Shown piece after piece: positions 26,501 through 40,881 of a stretch of 64,000 bases of DNA; position 1 is the stretch's first letter; every line of letters begins with the position of its first letter. The DNA is from Nipponacmea schrenckii. Taxonomy: Eukaryota > Mollusca > Gastropoda > Lottiidae. The notes beneath the pieces are model-generated. The model did not search any database. It saw only the letters and a list, made by a program, of their open reading frames with translations, and was not told the origin of the DNA. Made by a program: the position numbers and the translations under genes. The stretch spans positions 34,740,338 through 34,804,337 of the forward strand of contig CM060199.1 in assembly GCA_030562195.1 (NCBI GenBank), written 5' to 3'.

Positions 26501-29500
26501 TTATTCAAATTCTTATGGTGCAAAAGCTATATTTGAAGATACCAGTGCGATTACTAATGCATTTTGAGTGATTGTTATTATGATAATATGTTATACGTAA
26601 AACCACAACAGCGATAGCAAAGATTGTTAATGTTATTTCATGTTTAATGTATATTTTGAAAGTTTGTAAAATCGGACTGTCAATTAGAAAATTTTAAATA
26701 AAAAACCAAAACAAAACACAAATTAATATGTATTACCGATCACTATAATAATTTTTTTACGTTTTATTTTGTTAATGATCAAAACATCTACCAACGGAAA
26801 TCGTTTATTGATAATAAAATTTGCTCTTTTTTATTTTTATTCAAGATGGAACTAAAGTGAGTTTCCTGCCAGCTATTTATGGTTATTCTAGCCTTTTTTC
26901 ATTAGTACGAAACAAATATAAAATTTCATTTTATATGCTAACATACAACACTTTAAAGTTGATTTCGAGCTTTTATAATATTTTGTGGAACTATGGAGCA
27001 GAACTATGAAACCTTCAAATGAAGTCTCTCCGAATATTCATTGTACCAGAATTCTGATGTAAATGTTCTTCATATGTGTTTACTCGGATAATAAGAGTCA
27101 CTTGTTTTACAACGAAAATGCAATATGTTAGTAATAAGTTCACCATTCAATCGAGGTGTAGAACGGACACTTTGCTCATTATAACCACCAATGTCATTAA
27201 CTTGATAGGATATTAACAGATCATCATTATAACACATTTAATATCATGACGTCTCGCTAACAACCAAACACCCTTATATTTGACAGTCGCTCACTTACTG
27301 GCTTCTTACCCACTAACTACAGGGTGTTGATGTATCTTTTCTGCCCTTTTAGTCTGCAATATCATCTTTAGTTGGAGCGGACTTTCATTTGTCATCTACC
27401 CACCAAACATACGTTCCTGCCATACAATCAAAAGTCTTTAAGGATGAAACAAATTGTTTCATTCTGGAAATATGAATTTACCACTATGGTCTGTGTTGGG
27501 GATTTGCAATTGAAACAGTAAATATGCATGTAATTAACCAAAATTTGATTTATATGCCCAAATGTTAAATAATACAGTGGACGATGAATAGACAGCCCCT
27601 TGAACCGTTCATAAACGTTCTCTTTAGACCTATATCTAAACTGCAATAAACTGCAATAACTCCTAACCTGGATTCGGTAATGGAGTTATGAAAATAATTT
27701 TATAATGCATGGTGGATATGATTAAACCAAGATACCGGGTAGAGAGGGTGGGTATCAGGTTGTATGCTGAAGTTTAACATGCCTTGTATTACTTGGATTG
27801 AAACATTCCTCTTTATAGCCTTTATAGCATGCTGATCCATACCTGCATTTGTAAAAATGGAAAAGAAAAGTGATGCTATCGGTGATAAAACAATATTTGC
27901 CTAAATTCCAAAATTCCTAATCCCAGGTGTTCCATAAACTTGGATCAAGGAAATTGGCACAGTAGGTGACTGGCGTTGACCCAAAGTAAAAAGTGACACT
28001 GTACTGTCGCTGGTCATGCTGTACTGACACCAGTAGCCGACTGAGAAGGTGTCTCAACCTACAAAAACTCGGCTACACCAAATCAATTTTAATTTGGAAT
28101 TTAATTATTCTCATTAGAGTCAATAGAGGTCGACACGAGTAACATTTAAGAAGACTGAATGTCGTGAGTCCGTAATTTGTCTAACAATAGATCGTTTACC
28201 TAATAATAACACTAGTATCTCAACATATTGGTACCTTTCAATTTAATTAAAACCTAAACAGACAAATTTGTCTCCCCACCAATTTCTACCGTTTCATTAT
28301 CAACAACTTTTGTCATTATTACTTGGTACGTATTTGTCGTTTTTAACAACATGATTGGCTTATATTGCGAAATTGTACTATCTAAAGTCTTGTATTTCTG
28401 ACTTTAAGTTTCTCACGTTATCGAGGATAAATGTGCTCAGTGAAAAGGAAATGAAACTAATATATTTTGACAGGGCATTCAATGAGTATTTTCTACCTGA
28501 ATCTAAGCGGGAAAAATACTATGTGTTCGTCTGCTGTTCCTCTACAGCCTGTCTCTTTTCACCTATTCACGTTCGTCAAAAATCGTTCGGTGAATACTTA
28601 CAACTGACGCCGGCATCCCCATGGGGTTGAATCGTCGCCCGTAGAGGCGAACAAAATACAGCGAGTCTGTGTGTAGAAAACGACGGGATATCCTCTCAAG
28701 TTATTGTTAACAAGTTTCATCAGGATTCTCTCAAGTGTTTCCAACAAATGAATTTAAAGAAGACAACAATAGCCATGTTTCTCTACGAACAAACATCCAA
28801 GTCCACCAGAACGACCTAACAAGTGCTTTTCTTTTTCTCTCTTAATTGACTAAATTCGGTTTGTGATCGCTGGGAGGGGCAAATTAGCTCGATCATTTAA
28901 TGAACTTCCCGAATATAATGCAATGAGTTCATAGTTAGGATAGTCCCAGGCCCACTCCATTTCGAACCATCCATGGGAAAGAATTGACCCACAAAACTTT
29001 AGAATACCGAGTATAGTAAATTGATTGAGCAACCAACTGACCTTTTCATTTGTATGTTAAAACCTTAAACTTGATTCACAAATTTGTTGAAATCAAACGT
29101 ACGGACAGGGCCATGCCACTTCGGTATACTGCACATTATAATTTTTCTGGCCCTTGTGTATCACTCTTTATATATTTTTTTTCAACTTAAATATTTAAAC
29201 TTGTTGGTTCTTTTAGGAGGTGGGCAGATATCACCAAATTTATTAAGTGAGCGTTTAATCATTGTAATAGTATTTCTATTAATATAATTCTAGAACTGGT
29301 TCATACAAAGGCCACCAATTTGTATTGCCAGACATATTACAAAATAAAATAATTTTGATTTTGCCTTTTTATTACTCCTGAGGTATGTGACACAATGCAA
29401 GTTACATTGATAATAACCATGACTAAAAACCCTTTCCGATTTGACCTTGGATTCTTAACATAAAGAACCTGAGAAGAACGGCAACACATTAATTCCTTTT

Positions 29501-30980
29501 TTGTAGTAAGGGGTTTAAATTACCAACAATGAATCAATCCTGCTTTGATTCTGTTATATCACGAAGCATCACAATAAATAGCAATGATGATATGCAAGAA
29601 AATCTGGGTATATTGTGCTGCGCAACAGTTCAATATAAATAATGCTAATGATGGGTAGAAAGACGATACAGCCTAATAATCAACCAACTGGAAAAATCAA
29701 TCTCCGTTCTCTGGAAAATCAAATAATAATTTGGCATTTGATCTCAAGTTGGTTAATTTTCAACGCTTCAAGGCTACGACAAGAAATGTGTTTGTTATTT
29801 GAACAGGGGGTTGATAGTGAAGTTAAATAAAGCCAATTAGAATCTCTTGACGATTTAGATCTGTTTAAATTAGTTCTATTGTCAGTAAAGAGTTAATCGA
29901 GTAGCAATTCACCATTAATTCAGCCCAATTCTCTTCAATGGAGAAATTTGAGACAGAAAGTTTGAAGTCGTTACGATCTCACGTCCTCTTTTAAAGACAT
30001 GCATTTCTTTTTATTTGATTCACTTTAAATTGATATATATTTAATAGGATAATGTATGTAATTTTGTTATATTAAACCATCTTCCACGCGACCAGTGTTT
30101 GTCATTACAATATACTTCAACTAAGTAGAATTGTTACTATCAACAGTGTTCTTTATATTTATATTTTGGGTGGTGCCCGAAAAAAAGTTAATAGATATCA
30201 ATATGTATTGGGTGCAAGGTTTTCTTCTATATTTTATGTGATGCGTTTTATTTAAATAGAAGTCTGGTTTCTGTAATAATAATTCCTGACGTACAGCTTA
30301 AGTTTATTTGAATTTAATTTTAATGTAATGAGTAGGCCTACATAATATTGAAAATGACATCATCTAGTAGCCTACCGTGAAAGCAAAATCTTATATTTGT
30401 GATGTCCTTCGACTAAAAACGTACAATCATGTTTCAAAATAATGTGTTTTTACCTCACCTACAATATTACATGATAAGGAAATGAATATAGGATAATTCA
30501 TTGAAACCACATTTCTTTAGCTGATTCCCCTTGAAAGGAATTTAATGATAAACCATCATATAATATGATTTTATCGACAATTCAATTAACATCTCAAAGT
30601 TTTCATTTTTCCTAGGATCAATATTATAAAAAATTTTTCAGAAATAATTCAACATAACTAGCATCAAGCGGAGGCGGAGGTGAAACGTTTGTTTGTACAG
30701 AACCATTTGAAACCACATTGCTTTCTCTTTATTTGGTCGTTTATACCTCCATTTCACCAAGAATTTTTTTTTAAACGGTATGATTTGGGCCAGATATTCC
30801 TCAATGAACATCTCTTTGATCGACCTGATTACCGCCTTGAGTATCTACTCATTTAACCCTAATGAGCCCCGACAATTGATCATGGAACGGGCGTTCTGAA
30901 TTTGCTGATATGGCCTTTCTCTAAGGTTTCTCTGGTCCCGATTATACCTGATCATTGTTTTTAGTCCATCGACTGTATAT
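23600..30980. other. Gene-poor DNA upstream of Dlx
   Basis: AT-rich. A patch at 28570–28710 is GC-richer and holds CCCCATGGGG and a TCGCC/GGCGA hairpin. The minus strand at 29032–28850 is open for 60 codons but lacks splice sites. No gene is supported. Given its position, this is the likeliest place for Dlx cis-regulatory elements. Confidence 0.6.
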
Positions 30981-30984
30981 ATTT

Positions 30985-31340
30985 GAGGAAAAGTTCAAAA
31001 TTAGCGACCACTACCGTACACCTTGGATGGAAGATATGACGCGATTGTCTAAATTCTCTGACAGTCCACAAAACAAAGCGATGGGCTACTGTATTAAAAC
31101 TTGCTGAAAATCATTTAGGGTCCCCTTGTTTCGTGCGTAACGTGGAGGTTCTGGTAAATCATACAAAACCGTTTACTTTAGACTTCCTGCGTCAACATAC
31201 GGCCACTCTTGCCAGAAGAACGATTGGAGAACTGCAGTCATCGACAGCGGCTACCTGCTGCTGCATGCACACCGGAATGGAGCCGATCGTTGGAAGTTCG
31301 ATTTCCTTCATTCGTTACACAAAAAATGTTTGTCAAAATG
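30985..31340 (+). pseudogene. GC-richer pseudo-coding island, family unknown
   Basis: One plus-strand frame reads as protein-like with two in-frame stops. First comes HRLYIFEEKFKISDHYRTPW, continuing to MGYCIKTC and a TGA; then a short stretch to a TAA at about 31138. It then stays open from 31141 for about 65 codons with segments such as SGKSYKTVYFRLPASTYGHS, DWRTAVIDSGYLLLHAHRNG and DRWKFDFLHSLHKKC. There is no start codon. The other two frames are also partly open because of the GC content, so the choice of frame is uncertain. It could be a decayed gene or element fragment. Confidence 0.35.
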
Positions 31341-31344
31341 TTGA

Positions 31345-34300
31345 TAATTTATATAGGCACTCACAAGTACCTGAATCTACTTCTTCTGACTATTGTTCTC
31401 TGATTGTAAGAGATTTTAGTCATTCTGTGACTAATATCTTCTGACATTTATTTCCTCCAAAAATATCTGCATTTTCCCATGATATGATATATTGTAATAA
31501 ATATTGTCAAGACCTATGGGGGTTGTAAGGATCATTTTATAATCATAAAAACTCTTTGATTGATGTAGAGATAAAGAACCGCACCCTCGGTTACTGTTCA
31601 GTAACTAAATGTCAAATATAATTAGGGTATATCGTTGATTCTCATTAACATTTTATATATAATTTATCATTTGAGTATATTTCAATAACGACCCTGTTTA
31701 TCATTATCTAAGTATATATTGACCGTTGTCTGCAAGATAATAAATAATAAGATTCGTATACATGTACAGTATCTATTTTTTTTTTTTAAAATATAGTCTG
31801 ATTTATATTGTCTTTATGATAATATCGACAAGTAGGCCTAACTAGCACACAAAAGATATACTTTTTTTTTATTTGGTTATGATGATGTTTACGGAAGAAA
31901 AAGAGTTTGGGTTTCAAGTCTTTTTCCTTTTCTGGTTAGTAAATTGTAATTTTCATACTCAACAAATCTTTACAAAAAAATATGACGCAACTATAGAGTG
32001 AGATCGAAAAGGTCGAAAAGATATTCAATACGAATTACTTGATAAACTGAAAATAAAGGATGAAATAAATCTTAGAAAATATAAAACAGAAATCGTTCTG
32101 TGTTCTTTAAACTGAAATTATCTTAATAAAAAACAATTTTCAGATTTTATTACATTGATATAAAGGTTTATTATTCCTTATATTATTTGCTTTACTTTGA
32201 TGTAAATTACTTGATCTTGTTTATAATCAAATATGAATTCGAACTATCAAAAATACACACATCGTGGATTAACTTAAAAATAAAACCAAATTGCAGTTGT
32301 ATTCCGTTCATTTCACCTGCCTTTTACATCCAGATAATAATTTCAATAAAAGTGAATGTACTTTCATGTCGTGAGAAATTTCGATTATTGATCGGGTAAT
32401 CATTAAAATACAATTAATGAATCAATTATTGGATTTACTCGACACATATTCCATGTTTGAATTTAAGTTTTGTCTGAAGGTCAAAAAATCAGAATTCAAT
32501 CGTTTATAGATTGATAGATTCAATACATTTTATTGTAATATTAATATTGGAGTTGATGTTCGTATATCATTAAAATCTCGTAAAGTCGGGAAACAGTTTA
32601 AGTTAAATGGAGCAAATATTTTTATGTGTTTCTCTCTGTTATGCTGGAAGGACATCAATACAGATATCCACCATCAAGGGCTGTTGCTGTTTTTTTCTAC
32701 AGATAAGACTTTCTGGGGCCATACAGTCCTTCTAAACTGAAACACCGTGAGAACAGAAAAATTGAAAATTTTGAAGAATAATAAAATTTCTCCTGGCATC
32801 TTTAATATTCAGTCTTTTCTTGTTGATGGAAGAAAATATTGCTTTGTGACCATTCTCATTATCATTCGTACTAATTGTCATCCTAAAGGTGCATAAAACG
32901 CATAACACGTAAATTAGAATTTAATTTAACATTCTTCACTGCCAACTCAGGAACTCTGAATCTGTAGGTGAATCTGTAGGTGACTGATATTTTAATTAAC
33001 TATTTCAGTAATTTCATCATTCAATTGAAGTAGCTTAATTTGCAATGTACTATAAGCATACTTATAAAATTTTTGTATATATATGAATTTGCATATTAGT
33101 ATCACAATAACCGATACAGAATAGATTCAATCATTAACCGGATCATACTCAATTTGATTTGGAAAAAAAACTTTTATTTTCCTCAACGTAAAAGCAATTT
33201 AAATGTTATCATGTTAATGCTAACTTATTAAATTTAAGAAGTAAGAAAATAAGAGTATCTCGAAAAATGTTTTCATAATTTAGTATGTCTAGTAGTCTAT
33301 TATACATCCATCTTAGAAAAATACGGTTCCTTATTAAAACAATGAACTATCGTATCAATAATGATCTATAGATTTCATTTGATATATCTAATTGACTACC
33401 AACAGAGTTACCGGAACTGTGGCGTTAGCTTTCTCGTTTATTTACAAGGACATTTTGAACAATATTTAATATCCATGCTGCGTGTAGTCATTTTTTGAAC
33501 GGTTATATGGCCCATTAATATTGTCGTGTATGGAAATTGTGATTTGACTTGACTATTGAGAAAGTATGACGTTAATCTTCTACACGATACAAAAGCCAAC
33601 AAAATAACGGCACACGTTAGAATCAATCAAAAAGCGGAAATTGTCTTCAATGCATTCCGTGTTGTGTCCAATTAAAACGATCGTTTTTATTTCATATTCA
33701 AGTTACCCTTACGTAATAATTTAATATCAACGATTGCCATTTTCCATACCATGTCATTTCTATTCTTTGATTAATGATCAAAAAGAGAACACAAATGTAA
33801 TGAACGTGCTTAGGCACGTGTGTTTATGTGATGTTTTAATAGTTCTATTAATTCTGACAGACTTCTAGGTATCTCTGATTATAATAACCCATTGATCTGT
33901 ATTGATAACTCATCATATCGGCATACAATCACAGATTCTGTTCACAATCGCAATAGTTATAGATATATCATCTCAAAGACAAAGATACGCAGTTAAATGA
34001 CTTATTTAAAGGTGGAATAGACGCTCACTTTAGTATCGACGATTCCTGCCTTCTACATCATTGTTTTACCGTTATTATATTTCGATATTGAAAACAGTCT
34101 TCGTGTCCTTGTTTACAGTTATTTCTTATTGTTTAGTCATTTCAATTTTTAGGTGTCATTTTCTTGTTTGATACAAAAATGGACTAAATACAAAATGATG
34201 TCTGGAATCTCAAGCTAGTTTCATTCAAATCCCGCCAGTTATTTCCTGTCGTAAATTATACAACCCACGTCTACCAAGAACAATTAAATCTTAACTCTAT

Positions 34301-35186
34301 ACTTATGTTCATTTGCTCTCGGTTAGAATCATAAACGGCGCCAGTAGTGTGGTAGTTACGACTAGAAGCGTTAACGTTAGAAGATATTACGTCTAGGTCA
34401 CATTTTGTCAACCACTGTAGTGATAGGATATTGGAAAGACTGATCGTCTCTGGTTGCATCATGGCTGCTGTGTTGATAGTAGTTCATTGTATCCTAGCAT
34501 AGGTTGGTCACAGTTGGTCAGAGTATCAGTGTTTCACAATAATATACCAAGGTGTAAAAACAGACAGAAATAGAGACAACTTCCCACCGTGCAAATATGT
34601 AGGTTCTAAAACAGCCCTTTGGGTTTTCATGTCGCCCAAGTGTCCCAAACTGTAGAGGCTTGATTGACGGTAAAACCAGTGTTTTCCACCTGCCGGTCAT
34701 CACTGACGCCTTCTGTTCAAGCGGTGACAAGTAGGACTTTAAAGTTATATAACCTTTCGAACTCTATCCTACAATTTTCGGTTATATTTGGATACCGACA
34801 ATGAAGGCTGAAGTTTAGACGGATAACTGACTAAGTAGCTATTGAATGTTCAAGTTTTAAGCTACAGACAAATTGTAAAAATACTATTGTTCAGTAGCTA
34901 TTTGATGGATGAGTGGAGATTTAACTTATTTAAGTTACCATCAGGATGATCTTTAACTCTGAATTGAAACCCCATCCACATCTGAAAACTATTCAAAATT
35001 GATGCTAAACAATAATTTAGTACGCCAAAAAATAAAAGTAAGACCAATTGTGTTAATGAAAGAAATGACAAAATTGTATCGGGGAAAACTGGTTAGTACT
35101 TTGAGATAAAGAAGGTCTTTGACTTTCTATTGGCACTGAAAATGCAAATGGAATTTAACAGGATGTAGGCAATATTCTTATTAACC
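31345..35186. other. AT-rich non-coding DNA
   Basis: No gene recognised. GTGCTTAGGCACGTG at about 33808–33822 is a small hairpin overlapping an E-box. A GC-richer minus-strand frame at 34730–34518 lacks a proper start and splice sites. Confidence 0.6.
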
Positions 35187-35842
35187 GCGTTTCCACTGAG
35201 ATTTGTGAAGTTGGTTCCTGGTTCCCGAACCATTTTAGTCTCGATCAAAAAGTGGCACATTATAATTGACATTTCGCGATGTACAAGACTATCGATGTTG
35301 CGCGTAAAACTAGTACTTCTCTATTGCCGAAAGTCTGCTTTTTGCGTTTCCACTAGCTTTCATTTGGCCCCGAATAATATCCGAACGAGAAAAGTGAGGT
35401 TTTCGTTCGGCAATTTAACTAGTGGAAACACACAAAAGGTAGTTTAAAGCCGGCTTTTTGTCAAAGTGGACTGCGTTTCCACTTAAAATTGTAGAAGTAA
35501 AGCCAGCTTTATTTCCGAACACGCTGCGTTTCCACAGATTTTATCTGGTTCCCGAACCACTTTAGTCTCGATAAAAAAAAGTGGCACATTATTGACAGGT
35601 CGCGATGTACAAGACTACCGACGTTGCGTGTGGGACCATAAAACTAGTACTTCTCTACTGCCGAACATGAAAAGGCCGGCTTTTTGCGTTTCCACTTGGC
35701 CAAAAAGCCGGCTTTAGAGATAGGTTTCATTTGACCCCGATAAGGGAGGTTTTCGGTTCCCGAACCGTAATGTTTCGTCAATTTAACAAGTGGAAACACG
35801 GAAAAGCTAGCTTAAAGCCGGCTTTTTGGCCAAGTGGGCACT
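35187..35842. mobile_element. Composite duplicated repeat with GCGTTTCCACT/AGTGGAAAC borders
   Basis: The sequence is built of two diverged copies of one module: core copies at 35218–35331 and 35545–35664 share CTGGTTCCCGAACCA(T/C)TTTAGTC, then AGTGGCACATTA, CGCGATGTACAAGACTA and AAAACTAGTACTTCTCTA. GCGTTTCCAC or its complement GTGGAAAC recurs at about 35187, 35345, 35422, 35473, 35527, 35687 and 35801. The palindrome AAGCCGGCTT occurs repeatedly between modules. There is no coding frame. It looks like a non-autonomous foldback-type element or satellite-like dispersed repeat; the family is not identified. Confidence 0.75.
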
Positions 35843-38410
35843 CGGTTATATTATCGTTTCATTAGCCTTTTTGGTGTCGAAACGTAAATGTTTTTCAGCA
35901 TAAATATATTTAGCATTAGTACCTTTTGTACACAATATTTCTAAAAGATAGCAATATTATCTCTTAATTAAAATAAATTATAACAATACTTATAAATAAT
36001 GTTTTATTTGGAAAACATATATTGAAATTGGTACGTTAATTAATTGGAGAGAGTTAATTAAAAACTTAGTGAGGAATTGAGTAAATTATCAATGAAATCA
36101 GGTGGAAAACATTTGATCTTTACATGATAAACCAAGTCCTTGACACTTATTGTTTGTTCACAATCTGTCAAGTACATGACGTCTTTAAAATTGAGAACCC
36201 TCTAAATTGTATTGTTACTTCTTCAAAAAACAATAGCAAGGATTGAAGTTAAGTAGATAAAGACGCTGAAGGCGGTGGATAACTACTTCTAAACTTTGTT
36301 TTTATTTGTTTAATGTGCCAAACTTGACGGTTCTTTTTTCACCTTCTTCACGATGTCGCCTTAAGCGAAGATTACTAAAGTGTAAGACAAATGTTCTCAG
36401 GGATAAGTATATATATTTTGGACAAATTGACTTGTTTAATTACCTAGCCCGTCTGGTTGTTCGTGTGACCAAATTGTCTAATTATACCTAGTTTGTTATT
36501 CTGGTGATTAAAATTACACGTTGGTATATCTTAGATTTTTGTTACCACACAATTTTATTAGAAATATGTCATAAAGTTTATGACAATCTGCTAAATAGAA
36601 CAGGATATAAGTTGCAGCATCCTGTTGGATGTAAGAATTATCGACATTAAGAAAAACGACCTTAAAATTTTAAAATTTCATTCACAGAAACACATTTATT
36701 ATCAATGAACTCGAATATACATTTCCAATTGAATTTAATTTTTTCATCATTCAGGAAAGGAGCCATCTTCATAAAGGCTAAACGCTTTTACAACAAACAA
36801 TTTTATAGCTGATTTTAAAAAGTATACTTAAAACGTTTCAAATCCGTTTATCGAATTCTGTAATCTTGAGAATACTAATGCAAATTGAAATACAAAAAAA
36901 TTTGTATCAAAATTTGAATTTGTTCACCTTTTTTGGGGGGAGGGGGGGGGGGGGTATAGTTGGGTTATCAGCCGCAATAACCCACATAAATCATGTATCA
37001 TGAAAAATATAACTTCTCCAAACTCCTCAGCAATATACAATGTATAAACATGTATTCAATTTCCATTAGTTAATATTAAGTAAATATAATTTTGACTTAT
37101 TTTGTCAAAAAGCGTACAACAAAAAACCGAAATAATCCGAAATTTCATCAAAATATAATTAAAATACGGTCAAACTGTAATCATTATCGCAATAACAAGA
37201 AAGAACAACGAACGGAAAATACAAAGAAATAACAAAAAATATTTCCGGGTTTCACGGAAAATATAAGTCAGAGATTGTTATTTAAAAAAAAAATTTAATC
37301 TTAAAAACTTTGCAAAATTTATAACTTGATGAAATTCTTTTATAAAACATATTAGTAAATTTAGGAAAATATTGTATAAAGTTAAATGCTTTTTTTCTAA
37401 ACGGTAAATCTACGCAATAAATCAATCTATTTTCTATTTCACGTTGCTATGAAAAGTACATTTATACACATCTAAAAGAATAATCTTATATTTAAAATAC
37501 TGACCATGTCGGATTTGTCAACTTGAGTTTATAATATTATCAACGTATTTTAAATCAGATCTAGTTTGTCTTGAAATGTTTGAAAAATAAGGTTTTGAAA
37601 TAAAATAGCACGTAATAAAATTTTTCATATTCATATTGACAGCAGTATACAACAGTATACAATATTTCAAAATGAAAACAAATTGTCAACTAATTGATCA
37701 CTTATTTTTAAATGTTTTACGACTCAATGCCTGGGTTTTGTGACTATTCACCAACAACTGTTGTAATTCCAATTATTCAATTATGTAATTATGCAGGTCT
37801 GTCTTTTCAGATTTTTTTAGTGCCTGTTTCAATGATCAAATGTTGTAGTTTAGAAAGATCTTTGAAATTTACACATCAGATAATTTTTCAAAATATTTTT
37901 TAATAGAGTATCATATTGCTTATCTTAATATTGATGAATATTTCCTCAAAGTAAATGATATACGTACCATTCATAAAAAGTTTGAATTTGTTATTGGGCT
38001 TTATTAAATTTCGTGCACACATTTTCCAAACACCCACATTTTCCTTTATACACTGCGCAACTATAAATATAAAGAGTTTGATTCAAATAGTATCTTAGCT
38101 GATAGTCTTAAGCAAATATCGATTGGAATTAATATTAAATAATATATTTTTTGATGTAGTATTAGTTCATATTTTCCGTGTGCGCCATTATGTATGCGTT
38201 TTAACATTAAATCTGTATTATTGTATGAGCCGTGTCAGAAAAGTTCCAGGACTAGTGTCACAACAGATCTAAACTGAAATCGACAAACGAACTTTACCAT
38301 TGTTTCTTTACTTGCATGCATTATTTCTACCGATTTCTGCAACGACCGATGCATAATTTCAAATCAGTTTATTGTGTAGTTTTAATATGATTTCTATATT
38401 AAATATAAGA
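35843..38410. other. AT-rich non-coding DNA with a G-run
   Basis: Contains G6-A-G13 at 36935–36954; otherwise nothing recognised. Confidence 0.65.
36935..36954 (+). repeat. G-run, G6-A-G13
   Basis: Twenty bases with a single A interruption on the plus strand. It can satisfy a G-quadruplex pattern and is prone to length error in assemblies. Confidence 0.9.
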
Positions 38411-38940
38411 TAACTCCGTATTTAATTTCTACAAACACCAATGAACCACTTCGTGTTTAGAGTAACTGTCAAGACATCACTCCGTATTTAGAGCATTTAA
38501 TTTCTACAACTGCCATGGCATCACTTTGTATTTAATTTTTTTTTTATTTTCTACAACGTAACATGACATCACCCGTATTTGGAGCTTTTGATTTGATTTC
38601 TACAACCGCCATGACATCACTTTGTATTTAAATTTTTCTTATTTTCTACAACATGACATCACTCCGTATTTGGAGCTTTAGATTTGATTTCTACAACAAG
38701 CAATAAACTTCTACCGTAGTTAATTATAATATTTAAAGTTGATTTCTACAACCGTCATGACAGCACAACGTATTTTTATTATTTCCAGTATGACATCTTT
38801 TAGAATTTTAGAATTTTGTTTCTACAACCATTGAAGCACTACTCCGTATTTTAGATTTTTTTATTTTTACAAATGTCATGAAACCACTCAGCATTTTAGA
38901 GATTAATTTCTACAGCCACAATATCATTTCTACAATTCAA
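38411..38940. repeat. Degenerate tandem repeat with TTTCTACAAC…ATGACATCACTCCGTATTT
   Basis: At least eight units repeat the order TTTCTACAAC, a variable A/C-rich spacer, CATGACATCAC, TCCGTATTT and (G)GAGCTTT. Spacing ranges roughly from 55 to 80 bp. Weaker related units seem to trail to about 39280. Confidence 0.75.
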
Positions 38941-40881
38941 GAAATAATCGGTATATTTGAGTTTTATTTTGATTAAAGCAGCTTTCTGTATTTTGTAAGT
39001 GTGATTTCAATTCTCAATGCATCACTGTGTTACATTAGGTACATTATGGTTTTATATCTAACACATCACGCGGTGAATGTTTTGCATATTTTTACAACAG
39101 TCATTACCTATGTCGTAGCTATGATAATCATTTTAACCACTTCATATTTTGTAATTCCAATTTTGATTTAACTCACTTCTATTATAGTACTTTTATTCCG
39201 TAAATTCATCACTCCTTTGTTTGCGAATCCCAATTACAATATTTCTAATGTTTGGTAAATCGCATTTTTATTCCATTTGAATTGTTCCAAAAAATCCATT
39301 GTAATTATTTGCAGTAGTAGCAGTCACTTCGTAAAGTTCACGTTCACTTATATCATTATATCCATATAACCCTTTTCTTGAAAATTTAGTCTTTAACAAT
39401 CAACGTAACGTGTTTTCAAAATTCCCATACACAACAATATTACTCCTCAGATTACGAACATCAGGATGGTACCGTAATGGCCCGTTCGTGCAATAAAAAT
39501 TGGAATTGAGGTGATGCACCTCATCGACACTCTACATTGCAAACCAACCCTAGGTTATACTTTCTAAGCATAATACATCGTCGTTTGTAAGACGTTTTCC
39601 ATTATCATTAATACCAACTGCAATACTCCTTACTACAGATGAATATTGTGAACATTTTGGTTTTTGAAGTTCTACGTCCATAAAGAAAACCATATTCACA
39701 GAAAGAAAAGCAGCCTTTGTCTTAAAGGAAAATATCTAAAAGAGATGTTTACTATAGAAACTAGTCATATAAAATAACCTCAAATAAGTGATCAGTCCTC
39801 TTTATTTATACTAGGTAGAAATTACAAAAATTAAGGGACATTATATTGCATTATGTTGTATTATATGAGTTGGACGGATGCGAATAAGCCTCACCCGCCA
39901 TTACCACGGAGAAAATGGCTAAAATTTACTGCAATCAGTGCAGATTAATTCTTTATAAAATTGGAGGTTTAATGATATAATAACATAGTAGTCACTTTTT
40001 GTCTTTAGTCTTTACTGGCAAATACCCACTTATCTTAATTAGACCAAAATAATAGAGTCGATAATTTAGATGACAGTCGATTTTCGTCTTTTAGACCCAC
40101 TAAAACATGACAACGACATCCATTAAATACGAAAACTAGCGAACAATTTTCGCGAGGACAATTTGGGTTATTTGAAAAGAACAACCGGTTCGTAACATTG
40201 TTTAGAAGTATATCCATACATCTATTAAATATAATGATTATAATTATCTATATTGTAAGACATATGTTATACCGTTATAAAATAATTTTCTGGGAAATAT
40301 CTCACATTCAGTTTTTATTGTTCGGAAAATTGGCGAATTTTTCACAATATCAAATTAATCGAAACAAACACTACACCAGAAAGCATTGCAGGTTTGAGAA
40401 ATTGTCAGAAATTTAGAGCACAACCCTTCTTCCATTTTTTTGTTTTGTTATTCTCATGAACCTTTTACGCCTTTAAACGATATTCGTGGAGTTTTGCCTC
40501 AAAGCTAATATTCAGTTCAGTATATCATGGTAACCTCTAACCTTTCTAATTGGGATAGAGAACTATTGGTCGAATAGAATGAAGGGTTCTGTTCAAGGCT
40601 AATATTAAATACAGGATATACTCATTAAATATGATTGCAATAATTATATATAATTTACTCTAGTAGTGGTAAAAATAAATGTCAGCCTATCATATTTAAC
40701 ATTTACTGTCTCTACTAATATCTCTTTCATCCGTGACTCATTTCATTAGATTTGGCATCAACAACATTTTCAATTCCACGATTTATACTAAATTTATTAC
40801 AACTTCAAGTTAGCAGTGTTCTTTGGTTGTTAAACCAATGCATAATCAAGCATATTTTTACACGTTTCTTAACAATTTACG
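38941..40881. other. AT-rich non-coding DNA
   Basis: No gene recognised. Possible trailing units of the preceding repeat to about 39280. Confidence 0.6.

Noticed and set aside
28850..29032. 60-codon minus-strand frame with Trp-rich product
   Set aside because: No ATG start, no flanking splice sites and no family resemblance; frames of this length are common here by chance.
39067..39079. CACGCGGTGAATG, a 13-nt match to the 3' part of miR-124
   Set aside because: The conserved seed (AAGGCAC) is absent; the local sequence reads ACATCAC instead. The upstream 60 bases cannot form the precursor hairpin.
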